Source: Planctomycetota bacterium (GTDB lineage: Bacteria; Planctomycetota; PUPC01; JACPCR01). Taken from it: a stretch of DNA of 25,563 nucleotides. Both the position numbers and the translations under genes were made by a program. Positions within the stretch are counted from its first letter, which is position 1. Each line of letters begins with the position of its first letter. Shown one piece after another: positions 1 to 8,387 of the stretch. The notes beneath the pieces are model-generated. The model saw nothing but the letters and a program-made list of their open reading frames with translations. It was not told the DNA's origin and did no database searches. Location: positions 1 to 25,563 of the forward strand of contig JASLXP010000548.1 in assembly GCA_030740295.1 (NCBI GenBank), in the 5' to 3' direction.

Positions 1-37
1 ACCAGCAAGCTCTTACGTTATTTTATAAGGAGACCGC

Positions 38-226
38 ATGCAGTCAGTAAATGAAAAAATGAAAGAGGTCATTGAATCACAGCCGGAAGACTCAACGTAT
101 GAGGAGATTATGCGCGAACTGGCTTTTGAACAGATGATCGAGCGCGGACTCGAAGATTCTCGGAATGGGCGAGTCATTTCTAACTCCGAAATGGATCATC
201 GGATTCGCACACAGAAAAAATCTTAA
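38..226 (+). CDS. Putative type II antitoxin-like small protein, no adjacent toxin
   Basis: A 62-residue acidic protein with a strong ribosome binding site, AAGGAG at 27-32, five bases before the ATG. The pattern of an acidic Pro-Glu-Asp-Ser turn, the stretch TYEEIMRELAFEQMIERGLED and then a short NGR and an S/H-x-E-x-x-x-R-I ending matches the small antitoxin family normally paired with RelE/ParE-type toxins, in which the same layout reads roughly LPDDAT-(D/E)DIM-...-GL-D-...GR-...-E. This is recognised from the motif pattern, without a database search. In such modules the toxin gene normally follows the antitoxin directly, but here the next gene is bioB, starting 24 bases after the stop. 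A toxin could lie upstream outside the window, or the gene may be an orphan. It could also be an unrelated small regulator. Confidence 0.6.
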   Translation: MQSVNEKMKEVIESQPEDSTYEEIMRELAFEQMIERGLEDSRNGRVISNSEMDHRIRTQKKS

Positions 227-250
227 AGCAGCACGCCATTGTCGTTTCTC

Positions 251-1360
251 ATGACCACCGATTTCTGCACCAACCTCACCACCACAAGCCTTAACGGCGA
301 ACTCCTCGATGATGCGACGTGCCTCCGCATCCTCGAAGATCCCGATATCGATCTCTTCCCACTCCTCAACGCGGCTTACACCGTTCGCAAGGAATACTGG
401 GGCAAAGAGGTCCAGATCCACATCCTCAACAACGCGCAGAACGGACACTGCCCGGAGGATTGCTCTTATTGCTCGCAGGCTAAGACAGCGGATACGGATA
501 TCGAATCGTATCGCATGAAGCCGGACGAAGAGATCCTCGAAGAAGCGAAGCAGGCATACGAAGGAGGTGCGCATCGATACTGCATGGTCTTTGCCGGCCG
601 CGGCCCTTCAGAAAAGCGCACGGATCATCTCGCCGGACTTATCCGAAAAATCAAGAGCAGATACACTATCGAGATCTGCGTCTCGGCCGGGCTCCTCGAT
701 GACGACAAAGCCAGCGTACTCGCCGAGGCCGGCCTCGATCGCCTCAACCACAACTTGAACACATCCGAGCGCAACTACCCGAACATCTGCACCACTCACA
801 CCTACGCAGACCGGCTCGACACCCTCAAGGCCGCTCGCAATTCCGGACTCCAGGTCTGCTCCGGACTCATCGTCGGCATGGGCGAGACACGCCCAGAGCT
901 CCTCGAGGTTGCGCAAGCACTCCGAGAGCTGGATACGGAAAGCATCCCGGTCAACTTTTATCTTCCGCTGCCCGGTACCAATCTCGATCCCTCACAGGAG
1001 CTTACACCGGAATACTGTCTGCGCGTCCTGTGTCTCTTCCGCTTCCTGAACCCCAAAGCCGAGATCCGTGCCGCGGCCGGACGCGAGGTCTATTTCCGCA
1101 GCCTCGAGCCCATGTGCCTCTATCCAGCCAATTCGATATTCCTGCAAGGCTACCTCAACGCCCAGGGCGGCGAGCGCAAACAGACCCTCCAGATGATCCT
1201 GGACGCCGGATTCACTATCAAATCCGAGCAACCCCTCGAAGAATTAGTGGAACGAGAGGAAGCCCGGTCCAACCAGATGGTGGATTCGCAAGGGCGATTG
1301 CATGTCTTAAAAACCAGGGAAGAACTGCGGCCGGCGAGAGGATCCGTGGCTGATGGTTGA
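251..1360 (+). CDS. bioB: Biotin synthase
   Basis: A radical SAM enzyme that inserts sulfur into dethiobiotin to make biotin, the last step of the pathway. The [4Fe-4S] motif CPEDCSYC is complete, and the segments carrying the [2Fe-2S] cluster ligands are all present: CMVFAGR, ICVSAGLL, VCSGLIVGMGE and RAAAGRE. Spacing between the cysteines matches the E. coli enzyme to within one residue. I use the ATG at 251, giving 369 residues; an in-frame TTG at 239 would add four. Neither has a clear Shine-Dalgarno sequence, so translation may be coupled to the upstream antitoxin-like gene. The last residues (SVADG) and the stop codon are encoded within a heptanucleotide repeat array, so the C-terminal end has probably been replaced or extended by it. 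No other biotin genes are in the window. Confidence 0.97.
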   Translation: MTTDFCTNLTTTSLNGELLDDATCLRILEDPDIDLFPLLNAAYTVRKEYWGKEVQIHILNNAQNGHCPEDCSYCSQAKTADTDIESYRMKPDEEILEEAKQAYEGGAHRYCMVFAGRGPSEKRTDHLAGLIRKIKSRYTIEICVSAGLLDDDKASVLAEAGLDRLNHNLNTSERNYPNICTTHTYADRLDTLKAARNSGLQVCSGLIVGMGETRPELLEVAQALRELDTESIPVNFYLPLPGTNLDPSQELTPEYCLRVLCLFRFLNPKAEIRAAAGREVYFRSLEPMCLYPANSIFLQGYLNAQGGERKQTLQMILDAGFTIKSEQPLEELVEREEARSNQMVDSQGRLHVLKTREELRPARGSVADG

Positions 1361-1377
1361 TGGTTGATGGCTGATGG
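1348..1377 (+). repeat. Heptanucleotide tandem array, GGTTGAT family
   Basis: Four units in tandem, GGCTGAT, GGTTGAT, GGTTGAT, GGCTGAT, then a partial unit; degenerate copies carry on to about 1400. The bioB stop codon TGA at 1358-1360 lies inside the second unit. The same family in the opposite orientation occurs at 8345-8379. Confidence 0.9.
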
Positions 1378-1417
1378 AGAGGGATGGGTGATGGTTGGTA
1401 AATAGACGGACAGGCGC

Positions 1418-1501
1418 TTAGTTAGTAGTTCGGCGATGCTTGGCCAGGCGCCGGGACAGCCGCTTCAAATCGCCAGGTATCTGAGTAACGTTCTTGCGCA
1501 T
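1418..1501 (-). CDS. Possible 27-residue basic micro-protein
   Basis: A short reading frame starting with ATG at 1501-1499 and ending with TAA at 1420-1418. It has a textbook ribosome binding site, GGGAGGA, five bases upstream (1513-1507 on the minus strand). The product is 27 residues, very basic (LKRLSRRLAKHRR in its second half), with no signal peptide. The good Shine-Dalgarno sequence is the main support, since most larger genes in this window lack one that strong. I do not recognise a family. It lies downstream of ahcY on the same strand, about 270 bases away, and converges on bioB. It may instead be a chance frame. Confidence 0.35.
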   Translation of the reverse strand: MRKNVTQIPGDLKRLSRRLAKHRRTTN

Positions 1502-1513
1502 GGAAATCCTCCC

Positions 1514-1766
1514 AGGTTGAAAACCGAATAAGGATACCCGCACGCTGCAAACTTAATCATGCACGCTTGCCGGAAGCTCACGAGCGGAATGGTGGAAGTA
1601 TGGAATGATGGAAGAGCGGCTGGCACGATGATAAATGGATGACATCCGGACGATTCGAGCGCACCGAGAAGAGTCCTGCAGCCGGAATCTCCAATGCTGG
1701 TGGCAGTGTCCCATCACGCCAAAACCCACTGGAGCGGCTCACCGCGAACCATTCACCATCCCACCC
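1514..1766. other. Intergenic stretch between micro-ORF and ahcY end
   Basis: About 250 bases with no supported gene. It contains a loose seven-base periodic run around 1588-1616 (GGAATGG/TGGAAGT/ATGGAAT type units). No convincing terminator hairpin is seen for ahcY, and no RNA gene. Confidence 0.5.
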
Positions 1767-3053
1767 CTACGTCCCCGACGAATAATCAGTAAGATAATCC
1801 GCCTGCTCTTCAGAGAGCTTATCGATGCGGATGCCCATGGTCTTCAGTTTGATCTGGGCTATCTCTTGATCCTGGACTTTCGGGAGCTCGTAGACCTTGT
1901 TCTCGAGATTCTTGCCGTTTTCGGCGAGCGCCTTCAGCGCGAGGAACTGGTTGGCGAAGGACATGTCCATCACCTCTGAAGGATGCCCCTCGGCCGCGGC
2001 GAGATTCACCAGACGTCCCTGCGCGAGCACGTAGACGCGATTACCGTTGGATTTGAGGGTGTACTCTTCAGTGCTTGGCCGAATCTGACGGACCTTCTTT
2101 GTCAGTGACTGCAGGTCGTCGAGATTCAACTCGCAATCGAAGTGGCCGGTGTTGCAGACGACTGCGCCGTCCTTCATTTTCGCGAAGTGCTCTTTGGTGA
2201 TGATGTCTTTCATGCCTGTCGTGGTGATGAAAATGTCGCCCACCTTCGCGGCTTGGCTCATCGGCATGGCCCGGTGGCCTTCGAGCGTCGCTTTGAGCGC
2301 CTTGGTTGCGACCACTTCGGTGACGATGACATTTGCACCAAGCCCGGCCGCACGCATGGCGACACCGCGGCCGCAGTGTCCGTATCCGGCAACGACAAAA
2401 TTCTTGCCTGCGATCAGGATGCTCGTTGCGCGCAAAATGCCATCGAGCGACGATTGGCCGGTGCCGTACACGTTATCGAAATCCCACTTTGTCTCGCTGT
2501 CGTTGACCGCGTAGATGGGGTACTTCAGCGCACCGTCGTCTGCCATGGCGCGGAGACGGTGGACACCGGTCGTGGTCTCTTCAGTGCCTCCGTAGACCGA
2601 ATCACAGAGCTCCGGGTAGTTGCCGTGCACCCGGTTAATCAGGTCCGCGCCATCATCGAGGGTGAGTGTCGGTTTGAAATCGATGGTCTTATCGATGCAC
2701 CAGTAAAAGCCATCACGATCCTGTCCATGCCACGCATAGATGGAAGTGCCTTCGTCGGCAAGCGCCGCGGCCACGTCGTCCTGCGTCGAGAGGGGATTGC
2801 AGCCAGACCAACTCACCTTCGCGCCGGCTGCGCGGAGTGCACGGACGAGAACCGCGGTCTCTTTGGTCACGTGGATGCAACCGGCGATGCGATGGCCCTT
2901 GAAAGGTTTTGTCTTGCGGTATTTTTCCTTGAGCGTCATGAGGACGGGCATGCGCGATTCAGCCCAATCGATGCGCAGGCGGCCGGCTTCGGCAAGTTTG
3001 AGATCGGCGACTTTGTAGTTTGCTGCTTTCTTCTTTGAGGTCTTCTTAGCCAT
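1767..3053 (-). CDS. ahcY: Adenosylhomocysteinase (S-adenosylhomocysteine hydrolase)
   Basis: Hydrolyses S-adenosylhomocysteine, the product of SAM-dependent methylations, to homocysteine and adenosine using bound NAD+. Visible family features are the substrate-site segments CIHVTKETAVLVRAL (about residues 59-73), SGCNPLSTQDDVAAAL, TLDDGADL, and VNDSETKWDFDN with the Lys and Asp of the active site. The NAD Rossmann motif GYGHCGRG lies at about residues 223-230, followed by NTGHFD. At 428 residues and ending shortly after a tyrosine-rich tail, it lacks the long C-terminal Lys-Tyr tail of the eukaryote-like form and looks like the shorter archaeal/Thermotoga type. I start at the ATG at 3053 (MAKKTSKKKA). 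A longer open frame to 3137 only translates the heptanucleotide array and is rejected. It lies downstream of metK on the same strand, separated by 157 bases. Confidence 0.96.
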   Translation of the reverse strand: MAKKTSKKKAANYKVADLKLAEAGRLRIDWAESRMPVLMTLKEKYRKTKPFKGHRIAGCIHVTKETAVLVRALRAAGAKVSWSGCNPLSTQDDVAAALADEGTSIYAWHGQDRDGFYWCIDKTIDFKPTLTLDDGADLINRVHGNYPELCDSVYGGTEETTTGVHRLRAMADDGALKYPIYAVNDSETKWDFDNVYGTGQSSLDGILRATSILIAGKNFVVAGYGHCGRGVAMRAAGLGANVIVTEVVATKALKATLEGHRAMPMSQAAKVGDIFITTTGMKDIITKEHFAKMKDGAVVCNTGHFDCELNLDDLQSLTKKVRQIRPSTEEYTLKSNGNRVYVLAQGRLVNLAAAEGHPSEVMDMSFANQFLALKALAENGKNLENKVYELPKVQDQEIAQIKLKTMGIRIDKLSEEQADYLTDYSSGT

Positions 3054-3058
3054 GGTTC

Positions 3059-3093
3059 GTAATGAGTAATAAGTAATAAGTAATGAGTAATGA
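3059..3093 (+). repeat. Heptanucleotide tandem array, GTAATRA family
   Basis: Exactly five tandem units: GTAATGA, GTAATAA, GTAATAA, GTAATGA, GTAATGA. The array ends five bases from the ahcY start codon on its upstream side and so sits where a leader or ribosome binding site would be; no Shine-Dalgarno sequence is present there. Degenerate seven-base units (GATTCAA, GAATCAA, GATATTC, AGGATTC) follow at 3131-3158. Confidence 0.92.
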
Positions 3094-3210
3094 AGCAGTA
3101 CAGGCTTCAGACGCGAAGCCGACTGACAAGGATTCAAGAATCAAGATATTCAGGATTCAGCACGCCGCCGGTCGGCATTCTTTCGTCATTGGGTATTTCG
3201 GCATTCGTCA

Positions 3211-4383
3211 TTAAAGCCCTGCCGCCTTTCGGAGGTCATCGGCCTTGTTCGTCTCTTCCCAGGGGAAGCCCTGGTCTTCGCGGCCGAAGTGGCCGTGATA
3301 GGCGGTCTTCTCAAAGATGGGGCGGCGCAGGTCGAGCGACGAAATGATCCCGGCCGGCCTGAGATCGAAATGATCTCTGACAATGTCTTCGATCTTATCT
3401 TCGTCAATCTTTGCCGTGCCTTCCGTGGAGACGAGCACAGAAACAGGATCCGGTACGCCGATGGCATACGAAAGCTGGATCTCACAGATATCGGCAAGGC
3501 CTGCGGCAACGATATTCTTAGCGACCCAGCGTGAGGCATACGCTGCGCTCCGATCCACCTTCGAAGGGTCTTTTCCGGAGAATGCGCCACCGCCGTGACG
3601 TCCTCGGCCGCCGTAGGTGTCAACAATGATCTTTCGACCGGTCAGACCGCAGTCGCCATGAGGCCCCCCCACCACAAATCGGCCCGTCGGATTGACGTGG
3701 TAAATCGTATCGTCATCCAGCAACCCGCCAGGGATGGTCTCTTTGATGACCTTGTTAATGATGTCTTCCTGAAGCGTCTTGTGGTCGACGTCTTCGTCGT
3801 GCTGATTGGAAACGACGACAGTATGAACGCGCCTGGGTTCGCCGTTGGCGTATTCGACGGTTACCTGAGATTTGCCGTCCGGCCGCAGGTAGGCCAAGGT
3901 GCCCGTCTGCCTCGCGATGGCCAGATTGGCCACGAGTTTGTGCGCCAGCGAAATTGGCAGCGGCATCAGTTCCGCTGTCTCACGGCAGGCGAAGCCGAAC
4001 ATCATTCCCTGGTCGCCCGCGCCCTGCTGCTGGTGCAAGCCCTCCCCTTCGCTGACTCCCTGTGAAATGTCAGCAGACTGTCGGTCAAGCGTGACCATCA
4101 CCGCGCAGCTTTTGTAGTCGAAGCCCATGGAAGAATCGTCATACCCGATACGCTTAATCGTACGCCGGGCGATGTCCGGCACATCGATGATGGCACTTGT
4201 GGTGATTTCACCGGAAATCACGACCAGCCCGGTATTGACGAGCGTCTCGCATGCCACGCGGGATTGATTGTCCTGCTCGAAAAGCGCGTCGAGGACGGCA
4301 TCCGAAATCTGGTCTGAAATCTTGTCCGGATGCCCCATGGACACCGATTCAGAAGTGAAGAGTGAGCGTTCACGGCTGCTCAT
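3211..4383 (-). CDS. metK: S-adenosylmethionine synthetase
   Basis: Makes S-adenosylmethionine from methionine and ATP. The 390-residue length is normal for the family. The hallmark motifs are present: GHPDK at residues 17-21, [12 protein letters not shown] at about 121-132 (the usual Tyr is Phe), and [11 protein letters not shown] at about 263-273, followed by KVDRSAAY. The start codon lies inside the end of kdtA (14-base overlap), so translation is probably coupled to kdtA; a partial Shine-Dalgarno sequence GGGGAA precedes it. With ahcY downstream it gives SAM synthesis and removal of its by-product in one cluster. No SAM riboswitch-like structure was recognised upstream, which fits its position as an internal operon gene. 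Confidence 0.98.
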   Translation of the reverse strand: MSSRERSLFTSESVSMGHPDKISDQISDAVLDALFEQDNQSRVACETLVNTGLVVISGEITTSAIIDVPDIARRTIKRIGYDDSSMGFDYKSCAVMVTLDRQSADISQGVSEGEGLHQQQGAGDQGMMFGFACRETAELMPLPISLAHKLVANLAIARQTGTLAYLRPDGKSQVTVEYANGEPRRVHTVVVSNQHDEDVDHKTLQEDIINKVIKETIPGGLLDDDTIYHVNPTGRFVVGGPHGDCGLTGRKIIVDTYGGRGRHGGGAFSGKDPSKVDRSAAYASRWVAKNIVAAGLADICEIQLSYAIGVPDPVSVLVSTEGTAKIDEDKIEDIVRDHFDLRPAGIISSLDLRRPIFEKTAYHGHFGREDQGFPWEETNKADDLRKAAGL

Positions 4384-5695
4384 CGATAGTTTCCCCGGTC
4401 AAGTATGGTGAGATAATGTCGACGGTTTTCTCAGCCGCCCCTGTATTGCCCAGAATGACCTCTTGAGCCCTCAAACCCATGCTTTCGGCACGAGCGCGGT
4501 CATTAAACAGGCGGCATACCTGTTTCGCCAACGCCTCCTCTGTCTGGCACTGTTCCGCCCCACCCGCGGCGACAAGCGCGCCTGCATCCGCCCCCTGCGC
4601 ATGGATGTGCGGCCCAAACAGAACCGGTTTTCCCAACGCCGCAGGCTCGATGAGATTGTGCCCGCCCACCTGATTGAAAGTGCCTCCTACGAAGACCACC
4701 GTAGCCAACGCATAGAGCCCCCTCAGCTCGCCCATCGTGTCCGCAATCAGAACCGTCTTTTCCGGCAGGCCGCCTTCGGCCATTTCCGTTTTCCGAATGT
4801 GAGCCACACCGAGCGCCTGCAGATCTTTTTCAATCTCTGGGATTCTTTCCAAATGCCGCGGCGCAAACAGCAGCCGCACCTCAGGCACTTCACGCAGGCA
4901 ACGCAGCCAGGCCCGAACGGCAACGGAAACCTCCTCCGGATGAATACTGCCACAGACCCAGACCGGTGTGGGTGGGGTAACGGCATGGATACCGGTCTCC
5001 CTTCTGAGACGCTCCACATCGGATGAATCGATGGTGGTCGGAATGCCGTCGTATTTGAGGTTGCCAGCCACCTGGATTCTCTCGTCAGGGATGGCCAGTT
5101 GGCGCAGCCGTTCGGCATACTCCTCCGACTGAACAATGAATCGATCCATCGACTGTAGCGTCTCGCCGATAACAGGATACAGCCACCGATAGCTCTTCAG
5201 GGAAGACGCGCTCAAACGGCTGTTCACCTGCACGACAGGAATACCGCGCGATTTCGCGGCCGCGGTGAAGTTGGGCCAAATTTCCCGCTCCACGAGCGCG
5301 ATGCAACTTGGGCGAATCCGATCGAGGGCGCGCCGCACGCAACACGAAAGATCGAGCGGATAATAAAAGCAAATGCAATCCGGCAATGCGGAGCGGACCA
5401 TCTCCTGCCCCGTCTTCGTCTGCGTGGAAACCGCGATATCGAGGTCCGGAAATCGCCGCCGGCATTCAGCCACGAGTGGCCTGGCCGCCTGCCCCTCGCC
5501 AACCGACGCCGCGTGAATCCAGAGGCATGGCCGGTCGCTCTCACGAACCGGGATATCACCAAGCCGCTCCTTCAAGCCGGCACGATAGCGTTCCGAATTG
5601 CGAAGCTTAAATGCCAGCCAGGGACTGGCAGCGAGCAATCCGGCGCCGTAGGCAAGATCGAGAAGAAAGGAACGAAGGAAATCAGAGGAAGGCAT
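4370..5695 (-). CDS. waaA: 3-deoxy-D-manno-octulosonic acid (KDO) transferase
   Basis: Membrane-associated glycosyltransferase (GT30, also called KdtA) that adds KDO from CMP-KDO to the lipid A precursor in lipopolysaccharide synthesis. The protein has 441 residues, close to the family norm of about 420-430. It shows the hydrophobic N-terminal anchor (about residues 8-30), the catalytic-site segment [10 protein letters not shown] (catalytic Glu about 67), REIWPNF, an [10 protein letters not shown] segment matching the family's PRHPER motif, and the nucleotide-sugar segment [16 protein letters not shown] followed by GKPVLFGPH. The gene overlaps metK. No clear Shine-Dalgarno sequence precedes the ATG at 5695. 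Its presence indicates a Gram-negative outer membrane with LPS. Confidence 0.95.
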   Translation of the reverse strand: MPSSDFLRSFLLDLAYGAGLLAASPWLAFKLRNSERYRAGLKERLGDIPVRESDRPCLWIHAASVGEGQAARPLVAECRRRFPDLDIAVSTQTKTGQEMVRSALPDCICFYYPLDLSCCVRRALDRIRPSCIALVEREIWPNFTAAAKSRGIPVVQVNSRLSASSLKSYRWLYPVIGETLQSMDRFIVQSEEYAERLRQLAIPDERIQVAGNLKYDGIPTTIDSSDVERLRRETGIHAVTPPTPVWVCGSIHPEEVSVAVRAWLRCLREVPEVRLLFAPRHLERIPEIEKDLQALGVAHIRKTEMAEGGLPEKTVLIADTMGELRGLYALATVVFVGGTFNQVGGHNLIEPAALGKPVLFGPHIHAQGADAGALVAAGGAEQCQTEEALAKQVCRLFNDRARAESMGLRAQEVILGNTGAAEKTVDIISPYLTGETIDEQP

Positions 5696-5715
5696 AGATG
5701 CCGGGCAAAGATGAT

Positions 5716-5760
5716 GGCAAGCGAATTCAAGGCAAGCGAATTAGAGGCAAGCGAATCGAA
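5716..5760 (+). repeat. Three 15-bp tandem repeats
   Basis: Three consecutive 15-base units share GGCAAGCGAAT followed by four variable bases (TCAA, TAGA, CGAA). They lie just upstream of the kdtA start codon, in the leader region of the kdtA-metK operon. Confidence 0.85.
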
Positions 5761-5861
5761 TCACCTTCATTCAAGACGCAGCCGAGCCTCAGCCCCTGAC
5801 ACGAAAAATCCGCATACCCAACCATCCCCCGAACAACACCGGCCATCACAATCGGCACTTA

Positions 5862-5903
5862 CGTATTACGTATTACGCATTACGTGTTACGTATTACGCA
5901 TCA
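5862..5903 (+). repeat. Heptanucleotide tandem array, TAATRCG family
   Basis: Six units, CGTATTA twice, CGCATTA, CGTGTTA, CGTATTA, CGCATCA; a degenerate unit GCACTTA precedes them. On the minus strand this reads as TAATACG-type units. The last unit contains the TGA stop of the GH84-like gene. The same family occurs at 9228-9248. Confidence 0.92.
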
Positions 5904-8225
5904 CTTCTCAAAGACCAGCGTGCCGAAATGCATGGGGAAGCGGAAGCCGTAGAACTCGAACATGTAGCTCCATGTGGATGCGCCGTTCAGGTTGCGGCAG
6001 AACTGGATGCCCCAGCGGTCGCCCGGCTTTGGTTTTGCGCCGAGCGACTTCAAGGGAATCCGGACCTCGAGTACGCTCGATTTTTCGCCGACCGCGGCTC
6101 TGAAATCCAATCCGGAACGCCACCAGCCGCCGGCGCCCTGCTTTGAGCCGGAGCCCGCGTAGTGCAACTCACAGAACCAGCCCTGGAGATTTGGCATGAT
6201 CTGGAAGTAGCTGTCCCGATCCCGTTCCGGGTCGATGCAGATTTCCATACAGGGCACACGCCAGGCATAAAGAGCCCTCTCCCCAATCTCGTGCCTCTTG
6301 CCCCAGTTGGGCAGTTTGGGTGGCTTGGCGTGTCTGAGTAGCGCTCCGATAAAAAGATGCTGGTCGTCATACAGGATACGGACTTCGGTCTGCTCCCCGG
6401 CCTGTGCCACGGGAGCGGCAGGATTGGGGTTCTTCTCTGTCGGGCCGAGCTGCCGGAAGTAAGTGAAATCGGACAGGACCTCCGAGGAGCTCCATGCCTT
6501 CTCATCCAATTTGCCATCGACAGTAATCGGTTGATTCCTCCGGCGTGCTTTAGCCTCTCGGTATCCGTGGCGGATCATCAGGTCGTTGTGCTTTTCCCGC
6601 TCATTCAGGGCCGCGCTCTCGCCCCAGTTTTCGCCGTGAAGGAAGCTGGTGAGGAGGCCGGACTCAGAGGCGAGCGACTTCTCCTCTGCCTTCGGTTTCA
6701 AGACCTGGGCCAGAGCGTTGTATTTTTTTCGTAGAACTTTTATGGACGCGGCCAACTGTTTCTTCGCCTCCACATTCGACATAAATGCGGCCGCGTTACG
6801 CTCACGATTCCAGGTGGTTACATAATCGTAAAGCGCGCGATAAGCGGCAGGACGCCTACCGGTAAACTCGCGGCACGCGAGCTTGAGTGAACGACCGGGA
6901 TCGTACGCACCCGGATTCCACAGGTAATCGTAGACCGTTGCCCGGCTGATCGGGGTGCCGCGCTCGGGGAAGATGCATTCCACGGCTTTCCACAATTCAG
7001 GGTCCCGGCCGTGATAGGCCCAGAAATCACCGCCTCTCGGGTAATTGTCATAAATCTGCGCCTTGTGTCCGGTAAGCCCCAGAACCTCTTGAGCGCGGGT
7101 GACGCAATCGAGCGGGATCTTTGTCGAAATGACCTCCTGGCCACAAAAACTCAGGCCCATGCCCTTTGGCAGCCCGCCTGCCTTCTTCAAACCGTCGCCG
7201 TATTCCTGGATATCGAATGCGTTCGTCCAGTAAGGCTGTGGCATGAAGAAGACGTCGCAGCTTTTGTCCCACGATTTGATGGTGTTGAATATCGAGGTGA
7301 GGAACTTCACCTGCGCGGCGAAGTAATTACCTTCAAACATTTCACTGGTGGCTTTGGTCATTTTTCTCGGCGCGTCATCGTATTTGATGACGAATTCGCG
7401 AAGGCCCTGGTCGAATGCCTTTCTGGCCGATGCCACAAGCTTCGTCTGCCATTCCGGATTCGCGAGGTCAATGGATTTCGGGCCGTAGACCCAGGCCCCC
7501 TTGGTCCGGAAGACGTTGCTGAATTCCTTCTTCGGTCTGTAAAACCACATGTAGTTGGCTTTGAAGCGATGCTCCCAGACCCGCGGCCGTTTGTTGCCGC
7601 GCTTGGGAAACATCGGCCAATCGTCAACGGCCGCGCCTCGTACGTATTTGATGCCGTCCCTTTCGGCCACCAGTTGCCTGAGGCTCTGCATGGCCCAGAA
7701 ATCCCCGGCCGGGGCATTCCCACCGAGAACAATGAGCAGGCCTTTGCGGTCGGCCGGGTCCTCTCCGACAAAAAGGGTGTAGCCATTCTCGCTGAGGCGG
7801 CCCTCATCCTTCACCGGAATGGCCTTGTTCGGCTCAGCGATTGGGATTGGCAGCTTACCGATGACTTTGAGGGTTTCGGGATTCCTTTGCGGATTGCCGA
7901 TTAGAATACGTGCCGGCGTCTTGCCGAGGCTGCTGCGAAAAAGTTCTTCCGCCTGGCTTCGAATCGTGGTCGGAGCCCCGTAATCACCTGGAGGCATGAC
8001 AATCTCCACTTTGCCGACCGAAAACAGTTGATGGGAAAGCTCTGCCAACTGCGGTGTCGGGATGATCGCCAACTCAAGCCCATCTCCGATGTACTCATCA
8101 ACGACTTCTTTAATCGGGGCGGACGGTGCTGCATGACACGACACCATAAGACCGGCAAAAGCCGTTACTCCAACCGTTGAATACCAAACCAAGTATCGAG
8201 CCAATTGTCCGCACATTCTGTTCAT
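5901..8225 (-). CDS. Exported GH84-like glycoside hydrolase with C-terminal CBM9-like module
   Basis: A 774-residue protein with an N-terminal signal sequence; Cys30 in LMVSC could make it a lipoprotein, although Met at -3 is atypical. Residues about 50-200 resemble the alpha/beta domain that precedes the catalytic barrel in GH20/GH84 enzymes, ending in DDWPMFPKRG. The central barrel carries KYDDAPRKM with an Asp283-Asp284 pair, as in the GH84 catalytic pair, then IYDNYPRGGD and TVYDYLWNPGAYDPGRS, which match the family's conserved late segments. GH84 enzymes remove N-acetylglucosamine (O-GlcNAcase/hyaluronidase-like). The usual EGFYG segment after the RG is not seen, so the substrate may differ. 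Residues about 563-774 form a CBM9-like beta-sandwich beginning ITVDGKLDEKAW and continuing with TEVRILYDDQHLFIGA. The stop codon lies in a heptamer array. The ATG has no clear Shine-Dalgarno sequence; the gene is divergent from the isomerase gene. Confidence 0.78.
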   Translation of the reverse strand: MNRMCGQLARYLVWYSTVGVTAFAGLMVSCHAAPSAPIKEVVDEYIGDGLELAIIPTPQLAELSHQLFSVGKVEIVMPPGDYGAPTTIRSQAEELFRSSLGKTPARILIGNPQRNPETLKVIGKLPIPIAEPNKAIPVKDEGRLSENGYTLFVGEDPADRKGLLIVLGGNAPAGDFWAMQSLRQLVAERDGIKYVRGAAVDDWPMFPKRGNKRPRVWEHRFKANYMWFYRPKKEFSNVFRTKGAWVYGPKSIDLANPEWQTKLVASARKAFDQGLREFVIKYDDAPRKMTKATSEMFEGNYFAAQVKFLTSIFNTIKSWDKSCDVFFMPQPYWTNAFDIQEYGDGLKKAGGLPKGMGLSFCGQEVISTKIPLDCVTRAQEVLGLTGHKAQIYDNYPRGGDFWAYHGRDPELWKAVECIFPERGTPISRATVYDYLWNPGAYDPGRSLKLACREFTGRRPAAYRALYDYVTTWNRERNAAAFMSNVEAKKQLAASIKVLRKKYNALAQVLKPKAEEKSLASESGLLTSFLHGENWGESAALNEREKHNDLMIRHGYREAKARRRNQPITVDGKLDEKAWSSSEVLSDFTYFRQLGPTEKNPNPAAPVAQAGEQTEVRILYDDQHLFIGALLRHAKPPKLPNWGKRHEIGERALYAWRVPCMEICIDPERDRDSYFQIMPNLQGWFCELHYAGSGSKQGAGGWWRSGLDFRAAVGEKSSVLEVRIPLKSLGAKPKPGDRWGIQFCRNLNGASTWSYMFEFYGFRFPMHFGTLVFEK

Positions 8226-8344
8226 TGGTTTAGATCGGGCATCAGGTGAGCTTGAATCCTATCCACCTGAATCCAACTTTACTCATCACTCTGAACACAT
8301 TAGTTTTGTTCTCAGTTCTTCCATCATTCCATTTCGTCATTAAA

Positions 8345-8379
8345 CCATCAACCATCAACCATCAACCATCAACCATAGG
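8345..8379 (+). repeat. Heptanucleotide tandem array, CCATCAA (= TTGATGG) family
   Basis: Four perfect CCATCAA units and a fifth changed to CCATAGG, whose AGG followed by AC supplies the Shine-Dalgarno-like AGGAC ahead of the isomerase ATG at 8388. It is the same family as the bioB-end array, in the opposite orientation. It sits in the 162-base divergent region between the GH84-like gene and the isomerase gene; the remainder (8226-8344) shows no clear promoter to me. Confidence 0.93.
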
Positions 8380-8387
8380 ACCCACCC

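Noticed and set aside
2142..3038. Long open frame of 298 codons on the plus strand inside ahcY
   Set aside because: It is antisense to a gene with clear family motifs, has no recognisable protein features, and reflects GC-rich codon usage.
3054..3137. N-terminal extension of AhcY by 28 residues
   Set aside because: Those codons mostly translate the heptamer array and adjacent intergenic DNA; the family N-terminus is accounted for by the start at 3053.
5696..5861. SAM or SAH riboswitch for the metK/ahcY genes
   Set aside because: No recognisable riboswitch core was found here or at 3054-3210; both stretches are dominated by short tandem repeats.
5513..6103. 196-codon plus-strand frame that translates the 15-base repeats as five-residue repeats (ASEFK, ASELE, ASESN)
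   Set aside because: It spans the ends of two opposite-strand genes and their intergenic repeats; the peptide repeat is a by-product of the DNA repeat.
7011..7904. 297-codon plus-strand frame inside the GH84-like gene
   Set aside because: Antisense shadow of a gene with a signal peptide and GH84 landmarks; no ribosome binding site or domain seen.
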